Source of the DNA: CAZJHD01 sp964545855
Lineage (GTDB): Bacteria; Planctomycetota; UBA1135; JACQFD01
Length of the DNA stretch: 64,000 bases
Assembly (NCBI GenBank): GCA_964545855.1
Contig: CAZJHD010000006.1
Coordinates: forward strand, 62,001 to 126,000
Direction of reading: 5' to 3'
Made by a program: the position numbers and the translations under genes. The notes beneath the pieces are model-generated. The model saw only the letters and a list, made by a program, of their open reading frames with translations, ran no database searches and was not told the DNA's origin. Shown here piece after piece: positions 10,027-17,710 of this stretch (position 1 is the first letter of the stretch; every line of letters starts with the position of its first letter).

Positions 10027-11352
10027 TCACCGGACGAACCCGGCGACGGGGATCGACAGCACGTCGGGGCCTCCGGGCACCCCCGTGTCGAAGGCGAGCC
10101 GCATGCTGAAGCTCCCCGCCGGGAGCGTGGCCTTCGCCTGCACGGTGATCTTCGCCGCTTTCCCGGGCTCCGTCTCCTCCACCCGGAGATCGAAGTCCTC
10201 GCGGACCGTTGCTGGACGCGCCGACTCCTGGCCCTCGAGCGACCTCGGATCGGTCGCGTCGAGCAGGCGGAGATTCGAGATCCGCATGGGGATCGAGGGA
10301 TGCTCGTTCCTCACGACGAGCTCGCGCGCCGCCGCCTGCCCGCGCGGGATCACCGAGAAGGGCAGATAGGAGATCGGCTCCGTCGCGATCGGCCCTCGGA
10401 TCGTCCCGAGGACGAAGAACTGCGTCGTCGGAGCCGCGGGCTCCGTCAGGATCTTGAACTGCTTGGTGAAGGACCCTCTCGGAGCACCGGCGGGGATTTC
10501 GACGGACACCTTCCAGCGCTTGCGCGTCTCGTCCACGGGCTCGGCCGCGACCTTGACGAGCGGATCCTCGGCGGGCTCGAAGCCCGTGATCGCGAGACCC
10601 GACGCGCGCGTGCTGCGGACGTGGATGGTGCGGCGGATCGGCTCCACGTTGGAGACGGAGCCGAGCTGCACGACGGGCCCCTCCTCGAGCTCGACGAGAC
10701 GCTGGATGGTCGCGTGGATCCGGAGCGACGTCATGCCGAAGGGCGCGACGGGCGTCGGACCGAGGGCGGGGTCGTTCGTGTAGAGATCCACCTGCGAGGG
10801 CTTCTCTCCGGAGAAGCCGGCGGTGCGCAGCGTGACCCAGGCGATGCCGGACCCGCCCGGCGGGATCGGGTCTCCCCAGGTGTAGGGCTTCCCGTCGACC
10901 TCGAGGTAGGGGTCGGTGCAGCCGCAGTGGTGCTGAGCCGTCAGGATCCGGAGATCCCCCGAACCGTCGTTGCGGAAGGCGAAGGGAGCCGAGTGGTCCG
11001 TGCCTTCGTCGACGGCGCCGAACTCGTGGAACAGCTTCTCGAGGACGAGCTTCGGCGCACGCCCCGCCTCGGGTCGGGTCGGGAGGACGGAGCTCGGATG
11101 CGGCGGCGGCGGCCCCTTCGGGCGCACGGCTTCGGCGTCGGCGCCCCGCGCCGCGATGTCGGGGCTCGCCGGCCGAGACTCCGACCGCTGGAGACCCGTT
11201 GCCGCGACGTCCGTCTCTCCGGCGGTGGCCGTCGATCGCGGCGCCCCCGAGACCGGGGCCGGCTCGCACGCCGCGAGCACGAGAGCGAGCGCCGCGGCAC
11301 CGGCGGCGGCCGTCGTTGCGACCGTCCGCGCACGAGTTGCCCGTCCCTTCAT
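10027..11352 (-). CDS. DUF1573-domain lipoprotein, third of three tandem paralogues
   Basis: The 441-residue product starts with a signal peptide and lipobox (ALVLAAC), then a Pro-rich linker, then a DUF1573 module around residues 105-215: LFHEFGAVDEGTDHSAPFAF, the CGC pair in AQHHCGCTDP, and YTNDPALGP. DUF1573 is an immunoglobulin-like (ASH-related) fold. The rest, to residue 441, appears to be two or three further beta-sandwich repeats, judged by recurring VxVxIPAGAPRGSFTK and VQAKATLPAGSFSMRLAF type segments. Its ATG overlaps the preceding stop (ATGA at 11352-11349), so the genes are translationally coupled. No enzymatic residues are visible; a periplasmic or surface adhesive or scaffold role is an inference. 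Confidence 0.8.
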   Translation of the reverse strand: MKGRATRARTVATTAAAGAAALALVLAACEPAPVSGAPRSTATAGETDVAATGLQRSESRPASPDIAARGADAEAVRPKGPPPPHPSSVLPTRPEAGRAPKLVLEKLFHEFGAVDEGTDHSAPFAFRNDGSGDLRILTAQHHCGCTDPYLEVDGKPYTWGDPIPPGGSGIAWVTLRTAGFSGEKPSQVDLYTNDPALGPTPVAPFGMTSLRIHATIQRLVELEEGPVVQLGSVSNVEPIRRTIHVRSTRASGLAITGFEPAEDPLVKVAAEPVDETRKRWKVSVEIPAGAPRGSFTKQFKILTEPAAPTTQFFVLGTIRGPIATEPISYLPFSVIPRGQAAARELVVRNEHPSIPMRISNLRLLDATDPRSLEGQESARPATVREDFDLRVEETEPGKAAKITVQAKATLPAGSFSMRLAFDTGVPGGPDVLSIPVAGFVR

Positions 11353-12680
11353 CGCACGACTCCCACGATGGGCATGCGGATCTCCTCGGGTCCCTTCATC
11401 CCGCCCGGCACTCCCGTGTGGAAGGCGAGCACCGTGTTGAAGGTGCCGGCCGGCATCGTCTCCTTGACGACGACCTCGATGCGCGCCGCCTTGCCCGGCT
11501 CCTCCTCGACCACCTTCAGGAGCAGGTGATCGGCGATGCGCCGGTCCAGATCGCGTGCGTCGCCGCCGAGCATCGACCTCTGGTCCATCGGATCGAGGAG
11601 ACGGAGCCCCTGCACCGCCATCTCGTACCGCGCGTCTCCGTTGCGCACGGAGACCGACTTCGCGGCGACGCGTCCCTGGTGCACGACGAGGAAGTTCAGC
11701 TGGGGAGGATCGACGTGCACCGGACCGCGCACGATGCCGCGCGCGTAGAGCTTCAGGTTCGGCGCCTCGGGCCGTGTCTGCACCGTGATCTCCTTCACGA
11801 AGGAGCCGAAGGGCATTCCCGGCAGGATCGTCACGCGGAGCTGCCAGCGCTGGGCCGTGGCGTCGAGCGCGACCACCTGGACGTCGACCATGGGGTCGAA
11901 GGGCTGGAATCCGACGATCTGGAACGCCTCGTTCTTGGTGCTGCGCAGGACGATCGACTGGGTCGGCGATTCGACCGTCGAGATCGGCCCGAACTGGAGA
12001 TCCGCCACGGGCGGATCGAATTCGAAGAGCCGCTGAACCTGCGCTTTCACGTCGAGCTTCACGATCCCGAAGGGCCCTTCCGCCGCCTCCGGCGTCGACG
12101 GGTCGTTGGTGAACATCGTGATGAACACCCGCTTCTCGCCCGGATAGCCGCTCGTGTCGAGCTTGATGCGGACGACGCCCTCCGTGTCCGGCGGGATCGG
12201 CTCGCGGAGGACATAGGGCTGGCCGCCCACCTCGATCGATCCGACGGAGCAGCTGGGGCAGCTCGGGAAGACTCCGGTGATCACGAGGGGGCCGGCGCCC
12301 TCGTTGCGGAACTTGAACTCCGCACTGCGGACGGCTCCCTCGTCGAGGCTGCCGAAGTCGTGCGACGTGTGGTCGAAGACGATCTTCGGCTCCATGCCGA
12401 GCGGCGGCCGCTCGGGCACGTAGGGCGACTGCAGCATCTCCTTCGGAATCGTCGGCGCGCCGCGCGGCACGGGCTTGCTCGCGGGGCCAGAGCCGCTCTG
12501 CGGTGTGGCGCCAGAGCCGCTCTGCGGTGTGGCGCCGGGCGCCTGGGGCTCCTTCTGCGATGTCCGCAGCGAGGGCGTTCCGGCTCCCGCGGCGTTCTTC
12601 TCCGCGCCCCCCGCGGGGCAGCCGACGAGCGGTACGAGCGCGAGCAGGGAGGCGAGAGGAACGCGTCGGATCGATGCCAT
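11349..12680 (-). CDS. DUF1573-domain lipoprotein, second of three tandem paralogues
   Basis: From the ATG at 12680 the 443-residue product has a signal peptide with lipobox LVGC, a Pro/Gly/Ser-rich linker carrying an exact duplicated eight-residue unit, and a DUF1573 module starting near residue 95 (IVFDHTSHDFGSLDEGAV, then FPSCPSCSVGSIEVGGQPY). The cysteine pattern here is CPSC where the neighbours have CGC or CAC. Domain order and length match the flanking genes almost exactly, which points to tandem gene duplication. It starts 17 bases after the first copy ends and its stop overlaps the next start. The duplicated linker is encoded by the 24-base direct repeat at 12486-12533. Confidence 0.8.
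   Translation of the reverse strand: MASIRRVPLASLLALVPLVGCPAGGAEKNAAGAGTPSLRTSQKEPQAPGATPQSGSGATPQSGSGPASKPVPRGAPTIPKEMLQSPYVPERPPLGMEPKIVFDHTSHDFGSLDEGAVRSAEFKFRNEGAGPLVITGVFPSCPSCSVGSIEVGGQPYVLREPIPPDTEGVVRIKLDTSGYPGEKRVFITMFTNDPSTPEAAEGPFGIVKLDVKAQVQRLFEFDPPVADLQFGPISTVESPTQSIVLRSTKNEAFQIVGFQPFDPMVDVQVVALDATAQRWQLRVTILPGMPFGSFVKEITVQTRPEAPNLKLYARGIVRGPVHVDPPQLNFLVVHQGRVAAKSVSVRNGDARYEMAVQGLRLLDPMDQRSMLGGDARDLDRRIADHLLLKVVEEEPGKAARIEVVVKETMPAGTFNTVLAFHTGVPGGMKGPEEIRMPIVGVVR
12486..12533 (-). repeat. Perfect 24-base tandem duplication inside a linker
   Basis: Two identical 24-base units abut each other (12486-12509 and 12510-12533). The length is a multiple of three, so the frame is kept and the linker of the second DUF1573 protein gains a repeated GATPQSGS unit. 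Identity at the DNA level suggests a recent slippage event. Confidence 0.9.
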
Positions 12681-12697
12681 GGGCGCGGAGCGAGAGA

Positions 12698-13969
12698 TCA
12701 GCGGACGATCCCGGTGATGGGGAGGATGAACTGCCGTGGACCGTTCTCGACTCCCGTCGAGAACACGAGCATCGCCGTGAACACGCCGGGCGGCATCCCG
12801 GGTCCGACCGTCACGTCGATCGACGCTCGCTCGCCCGCGGCCTCGTCGCGGACGGAGACGGCGAGGTGGTCGGCGATGCGCGCCGCGAGCGGCCGCGGCG
12901 TCTCGCTCTCGTCCCGCAGGTACCGGCCGCCGGCGTACTGGAAGCCGGCCGAGTCCCAGAGATTCAGGTCCGCGACGCGCAGGGCGCCCGGAGCATCGAC
13001 GGCGTGGACGGAGATGCTCTGCGTCACGCTCTTCCCCCTGGGAATCGCGCTCCAGCGGATCCCGAGGGGCGGCTCCACGTCGACGAGGCCGCGGAACCGG
13101 GCGGTGACGCTGAAGCGCGCCTGGGTCGACGGCGGATTCGTCTGGACCTCCACCTGACGGACGAAGGTTCCGTGGGGCTGGCCCGGCGCGATCCGCACCC
13201 GGATGCGCCACCGCGTCGCCGTCGCGTCGAGGGCCTCGGCGCCGATGTCGAGGGCAGCGTCCGGAGGGAGGAACCCCATCACCTGGAAGGGCACGCCCTT
13301 CGTGTTCTTCAGGACGATCTCCCCGTCCGCGACCCGGTCGTTCGCGATCGAACCCAGCTCCAGGACCGGCCGAGGCGCCTCGAACTCGAAGGCGCGCTGC
13401 ACCTGGGCCCGCAGGGCGAGCCGCTGGTGGCCGAAGGGCGCCTCCACCGAAGAGGTGAGCGCGGGGTCGTTCGTGAGGACGTCCACGAAGGTCTTCTTCT
13501 CCCCGGTGATGTTCACGGGGCGCAGCGTCGCTCGGATGACTCCCTTCGCGCCCACTTCGATCGGCGTGCCCATCTCGTAGGGCCGGCCCTCGACTTCGAC
13601 CCCTGAGATCGTGCAGGCGCAGAGCGGACGGATGTTCACGATCTCGAGCGGACCCTTGCCCTCGTTGCGGAACGGGAACTCGACGGGGTAGGTGCCGCCG
13701 TCGTCGACGGTTCCGAAGTCGTGGGAGAGCTTCTCGAAGACGACGCGCGGCTCGTGGCCCGGCTCGGGGCGCTTCAGGGTCTTTCCGGCGGGGAGCAGGA
13801 CGCCGGCGACGTGCCCTTCGTCGTCGCCGTCCTTCTCCTCGCTCCCGGGACGCGGCGTGGCCGAGCCGACGGGCCGCGACGCCGGATCGTCGGCGGCGGG
13901 AGCGAAGCCACCGACGGCCGGCCCCGTGAGCAGGACGGCGGCGAGGAGAGCGAGCGACGGGCGGAGCAT
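12698..13969 (-). CDS. DUF1573-domain exported protein, first of three tandem paralogues
   Basis: From the ATG at 13969 the 423-residue product has a signal peptide (LALLAAVLLTGPAVGG) without a clear lipobox, a short acidic linker, and a DUF1573 module near residues 70-180: FEKLSHDFGTVDDGGTY, the cysteine pair in RPLCACTISG, and VLTNDPALTSSV. The remaining residues again look like further beta-sandwich modules ending in a conserved ITGIVR tail that its two neighbours also have (VAGFVR, IVGVVR). It is the first gene of the minus-strand operon and is divergent from the lipoprotein gene at 14084. No catalytic signature is visible. The absence of a lipobox may mean this copy is freely periplasmic whereas the others are anchored. 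Confidence 0.8.
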   Translation of the reverse strand: MLRPSLALLAAVLLTGPAVGGFAPAADDPASRPVGSATPRPGSEEKDGDDEGHVAGVLLPAGKTLKRPEPGHEPRVVFEKLSHDFGTVDDGGTYPVEFPFRNEGKGPLEIVNIRPLCACTISGVEVEGRPYEMGTPIEVGAKGVIRATLRPVNITGEKKTFVDVLTNDPALTSSVEAPFGHQRLALRAQVQRAFEFEAPRPVLELGSIANDRVADGEIVLKNTKGVPFQVMGFLPPDAALDIGAEALDATATRWRIRVRIAPGQPHGTFVRQVEVQTNPPSTQARFSVTARFRGLVDVEPPLGIRWSAIPRGKSVTQSISVHAVDAPGALRVADLNLWDSAGFQYAGGRYLRDESETPRPLAARIADHLAVSVRDEAAGERASIDVTVGPGMPPGVFTAMLVFSTGVENGPRQFILPITGIVR

Positions 13970-14083
13970 GAGCAGAGGGTCCGAGTTCGAATCGACGGTG
14001 AGGAACGACCGAGTGTATCTTCCCGCGCCCGGCCGGCCCAACCGCCGCGGAGACCCACCCCGCCCCAAGTGCCGCCGTCCCCG

Positions 14084-14722
14084 ATGGTTCGCAGCCTCCT
14101 GCTGGCGACGGCGCTGAGCGTCTTCTCCTTCGCGCTGTCGGCCTGCGTCCGGTGCACGGTGCGCGACCAGGCCCTCCGGGAGCGGCCCGATCTGACGACT
14201 CCCGAGCTCGCCTTCGAGACCCTCCGCGCGACGATCCGCTGCAAGGACCCGGTCGTCGGGTACCTGGTGCTCTCGGAGGAGATGAAGCAGCGCGACCGGA
14301 TCGACCTGTCGCTCTTCATCCTCGGCTGGGAGGAGTTCTTCCACCGCTATCCGTCGTCGCGCCTCGCGGGCGCCGCCGAGATCCGCGAGGTGATCCTCGA
14401 CCCGGGAGAGACGCCGCCGCGCCGCTGCCGCCTCGTCGCGTCGGTCTACGGGAAGGAGCTCGTCCTCGACCTCGTGCGCCAGGACTTCTTCGAGGTGGAG
14501 GTGGAGGGGCTCGAGGATCGGGTGGAGGGCTACGTGCCCTCCCTGCGGATCCTGCTCGCGCGGCCGGCGGAGCGTCCCGACGTGCTGGCGATCCTCCTCG
14601 CCGACCCGCTGCTCCGCGGCGTCTCCGCCGACCGGATCCGGTCGGTCAGGATCGGCAGCGAGTGGAAGGTCTCGCGCTTCGGCGAGGGCACGGAAGCGAG
14701 CGCCGGCGCCGGCGCGCCCTGA
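14084..14722 (+). CDS. Lipoprotein of unknown function
   Basis: The 212-residue product starts with a signal peptide ending in the lipobox FALSAC, followed by two more cysteines close by (VRC). A helical segment (TTPELAFETLRATIRCKDPVV) resembles the start of a small stress or nuclear-transport-like fold that pairs with beta strands (REVILDPGETPPRRCRLVA), but I cannot name it. The C-terminus ends in an Ala/Gly-rich tail after WKVSRF. The gene is divergent from the DUF1573 operon across 114 bases that should hold both promoters, and is followed by a weak hairpin before ppdK. Confidence 0.65.
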   Translation: MVRSLLLATALSVFSFALSACVRCTVRDQALRERPDLTTPELAFETLRATIRCKDPVVGYLVLSEEMKQRDRIDLSLFILGWEEFFHRYPSSRLAGAAEIREVILDPGETPPRRCRLVASVYGKELVLDLVRQDFFEVEVEGLEDRVEGYVPSLRILLARPAERPDVLAILLADPLLRGVSADRIRSVRIGSEWKVSRFGEGTEASAGAGAP

Positions 14723-14745
14723 GCCGCGCCCGCGCGATCGCGGCT
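14722..14745 (+). terminator. Weak hairpin downstream of the lipoprotein gene
   Basis: A 7-base stem (AGCCGCG pairing with CGCGGCT, 10-base loop) starts at the stop codon and is followed by a pyrimidine-rich TTCTCCTT. It could terminate the lipoprotein transcript before ppdK, but the lack of a pure T tract keeps confidence low. Confidence 0.35.
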
Positions 14746-14816
14746 TTCTCCTTCGCTCGCCGCGCGTCGCCTTGCATGCTCCGCGCTTCCCGTCACTCCC
14801 GACGCAGCACGGAACC

Positions 14817-17654
14817 ATGACCAAGAGCGTGTACTTCTTCGGCAACGGAAAGGCCGAGGGGAACAAGGACCAGAAGAACCTCCTCGGCGGCAAGGGCGCG
14901 AACCTCGCCGAGATGACGAACATCGGGCTTCCGGTCCCGCCGGGGTTCACCATCTCGACCGCCGTCTGCCTCGACTTCGTGCGCGTGGGCCGCTATCCGA
15001 AGTCGCTCGTGAAGGACGTGGACGCGGCGCTCGGGAAGGTGGAGAGGTCGCTGGGCAAGAAGTTCGGCGACCCGTCGAATCCTCTCCTCGTCTCCGTGCG
15101 CTCCGGCGCGCGCGCGTCGATGCCGGGGATGATGGACACGGTGCTGAACCTCGGTCTCAACGACGAGACGGTCCGGGGCATCGCCGACGCGACGGGCAAC
15201 GAGCGCTTCGCCTGGGACAGCTACCGGCGCTTCGTCGCGATGTACGGCGACGTCGTGCTCGACCTGAAGCCGCAGAGCAAGGAGGAGCGAGACCCCTTCG
15301 AGGAGCTCCTGGAGGCGAAGAAGGCGGCCCGAGGCGTCGAGCTCGACACGGAGCTCGGTGCGTCCGACCTCCGGCAGCTCGTGGGCGAGTTCAAGGAGGC
15401 CATCCTCCGCCGCACGAAGAAGCCCTTCCCGGAATCGCCGCGCGATCAGCTCTGGGGCGCCATCGGCGCCGTCTTCCGCTCCTGGAACAATCCGCGGGCG
15501 AACGCCTACCGGAAGCTGAACGGCATCCCGCACGACTGGGGCACGGCCGTGAACGTCCAGGCGATGGTCTACGGGAACATGGGCAGCGACTCGGGAACGG
15601 GCGTCGCGTTCACGCGCGATCCCGCATCCGGAGAGAACTCCTTCTACGGGGAGTTCCTCATCGACGCGCAGGGCGAGGACGTGGTCGCCGGGACGCGCAC
15701 GGGCCGCAAGATCGAGGACCTCGCGCAGGAGATGCCGGCGATCCATCGCCAGCTCCTCGACGTGCGCCGCACGCTCGAGAAGCACTACCGCGACATGATG
15801 GACATCGAGTTCACCATCGAGCGCGGAACGCTCTTCATGCTGCAGTGCCGCGTCGGCAAGCGGACCGGCTTCGCGTCCGTGCGCATCGCCGTCGAGATGG
15901 CGCAGGAGAAGCTGATCTCGCGCGACGAGGCGCTCCTTCGCGTCGATCCCGAGGCGTTGAACCAGCTCCTGCGCCCGGTCTTCGATCCGGAGGCGAAGCG
16001 CGCCGCCGTCGCCGACGGAAGGCTCCTCGCGAAGGGGCTTCCCGCGGGGCCCGGCGCCGCCACGGGGCGGGTCGTCTTCTTCGCGGACGACGCGCAGACG
16101 TGGGCGAAGCGCAACGAGCCGGTGATCCTCGCGCGTCACGAGACGTCGCCGGAGGACATCGAGGGAATGGACGCGTCGCTCGGCTTCCTCACGGCCTTCG
16201 GCGGCATGACGAGCCACGCGGCGCTCGTCGCGCGCCAGATGGGGAAGGTCGCCGTCGTCGGCTGCGGAGCGCTGCGATTCGACTACCGCGCGCGCACGGT
16301 GACCGTGGCGACGGCGAAGGGCCCCGTGGTGCTCCGGGAGGGAGACTGGGTCTCCCTCGACGGCTTCGCCGGCGAGATCGTCTCGGGCCGCATCGACACG
16401 CGGCCCTCGGAGGTCGTCGCCGTCCTCGTCGACCGCACGCTCGCCCCGAAGGACGCGCCGGTGTACCGGCTCTACGCGACGCTCCTCGGCTGGGCCGAGG
16501 GCGCGCGCCGGCTCGGCGTGCGCGCCAACGCCGACCAGCCCGACCAGGCCGCCGTCGCGATCGCCTTCGGCGCCGAGGGGATCGGGCTCTGCCGCACGGA
16601 GCACATGTTCTTCGGCGAGGGGAAGATCGGGCCCATGCGCGAGATGATCGTCGCGCGCGACGAGGCGGAGAGGCGGGCGGCGCTCGCGAAGCTCCTGCCG
16701 CTGCAGCGGGCCGACTTCGCCGGGATCTTCACGGCCATGGGGCCGCGGCCGGTGACGATCCGCACCCTCGATCCGCCGCTCCACGAGTTCCTCCCCCACG
16801 AGGAGACCGAGCAGCGGGAGCTCGCGGCCGCCACGGGCCGCTCGCTCGAGGAGATCCAGGCGCGCATCGCCGAGCTCCACGAGTCGAATCCCATGCTCGG
16901 CCACCGCGGATGCCGCCTCGGCATCTCCTATCCGGAGATCACCGAGATGCAGGCGGAGGCGATCTTCGAGGCCGCCTGCGACGTGGCCGCGAAGGGCGGC
17001 AAGCCCCGTCCCGAGATCATGGTGCCGCTCGTCGGCACGCCGAAGGAGCTCGAGCTCCAAGCGGCGATCGTGCGCGCCATGGCCGACCGCGTCTTCGCGC
17101 GCCGCAAGCGCAAGGTCGCCTACTCCGTCGGCACCATGATCGAAGTGCCGCGCGGCGCGCTCGTGGCCGGCGAGATCGCGCGCATCGCCGAGTTCTTCTC
17201 CTTCGGGACCAACGACCTCACGCAGACGGCCTTCGGGCTCTCGCGCGACGACGTGCCGAAGGTGCTCGCCCACTACATCGACCGCGGCGTCTACGCCGTC
17301 GACCCCTTCGTCTCGATCGACGAGCCGGGCGTCGGGCGCCTGATGCGGATCGCCATCGACGAGGGCCGCGCCTCGCGGAAGGGCATGAAGATCGGCATCT
17401 GCGGCGAGCACGGCGGCGATCCGACCTCCGTCGAGCTCTGCCACCGGCTCGGGCTCGACTACGTCTCCTGCTCCCCGTTCCGGATCCCGATCGCCCGGCT
17501 CGCCGCCGCGCGCGCGGCCCTCGCGGAGCGCGGCGGGAAGGCGAAGCCCGCGCGCGCCCGCGCGAAGGCCGCTCCGAAGGAGGCTCTCGCGAAGAAGAGC
17601 GCGATCCGGAAGGCGTCCCGTCGAGGAACGGCCGTCCCGAGCCGCCGCCGCTGA
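14817..17654 (+). CDS. ppdK: Pyruvate, phosphate dikinase with basic C-terminal tail
   Basis: The 945-residue protein interconverts pyruvate, ATP and phosphate with PEP, AMP and pyrophosphate. It has the N-terminal nucleotide-binding half (LLGGKGANLAEMTNIGLPVPPGFT), the phospho-carrier His467 in GGMTSHAALVARQMGK, and the PEP-utilising barrel with GLCRTEHMFF, PMVPLVGT-like IMVPLVGTPKEL and FFSFGTNDLTQ. The catalytic Cys lies in IGICGEHGGDP. The ATG at 14817 gives the usual MTKxVYFFG start; an upstream in-frame ATG would add an unconserved leader. The usual family end is near residue 880-900; here about 40 extra residues rich in Lys, Arg and Ala follow (KARARAKAAPKEALAKKSA), resembling a histone-H1-like tail. 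That extension is the unusual feature. Confidence 0.97.
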   Translation: MTKSVYFFGNGKAEGNKDQKNLLGGKGANLAEMTNIGLPVPPGFTISTAVCLDFVRVGRYPKSLVKDVDAALGKVERSLGKKFGDPSNPLLVSVRSGARASMPGMMDTVLNLGLNDETVRGIADATGNERFAWDSYRRFVAMYGDVVLDLKPQSKEERDPFEELLEAKKAARGVELDTELGASDLRQLVGEFKEAILRRTKKPFPESPRDQLWGAIGAVFRSWNNPRANAYRKLNGIPHDWGTAVNVQAMVYGNMGSDSGTGVAFTRDPASGENSFYGEFLIDAQGEDVVAGTRTGRKIEDLAQEMPAIHRQLLDVRRTLEKHYRDMMDIEFTIERGTLFMLQCRVGKRTGFASVRIAVEMAQEKLISRDEALLRVDPEALNQLLRPVFDPEAKRAAVADGRLLAKGLPAGPGAATGRVVFFADDAQTWAKRNEPVILARHETSPEDIEGMDASLGFLTAFGGMTSHAALVARQMGKVAVVGCGALRFDYRARTVTVATAKGPVVLREGDWVSLDGFAGEIVSGRIDTRPSEVVAVLVDRTLAPKDAPVYRLYATLLGWAEGARRLGVRANADQPDQAAVAIAFGAEGIGLCRTEHMFFGEGKIGPMREMIVARDEAERRAALAKLLPLQRADFAGIFTAMGPRPVTIRTLDPPLHEFLPHEETEQRELAAATGRSLEEIQARIAELHESNPMLGHRGCRLGISYPEITEMQAEAIFEAACDVAAKGGKPRPEIMVPLVGTPKELELQAAIVRAMADRVFARRKRKVAYSVGTMIEVPRGALVAGEIARIAEFFSFGTNDLTQTAFGLSRDDVPKVLAHYIDRGVYAVDPFVSIDEPGVGRLMRIAIDEGRASRKGMKIGICGEHGGDPTSVELCHRLGLDYVSCSPFRIPIARLAAARAALAERGGKAKPARARAKAAPKEALAKKSAIRKASRRGTAVPSRRR

Positions 17655-17679
17655 GCGGCTCTTGGTGCGCCGCGGACGC

Positions 17680-17702
17680 CTCGCCAGGAGTCTCCCGGCG
17701 AG
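17680..17702. terminator. Inverted repeat between converging genes
   Basis: CTCGCC and GGCGAG flank an inner GGAG/CTCC pair, giving a compact hairpin in the 56-base gap between the ends of ppdK and the propeller gene. Its position suggests a two-way terminator; no T tract is present. Confidence 0.45.
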
Positions 17703-17710
17703 AACCGCGC

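Noticed and set aside
13980..13998. A tRNA T-loop-like TTCGAAT sequence.
   Set aside because: The flanking bases do not pair as a T stem and no acceptor or anticodon arm is found.
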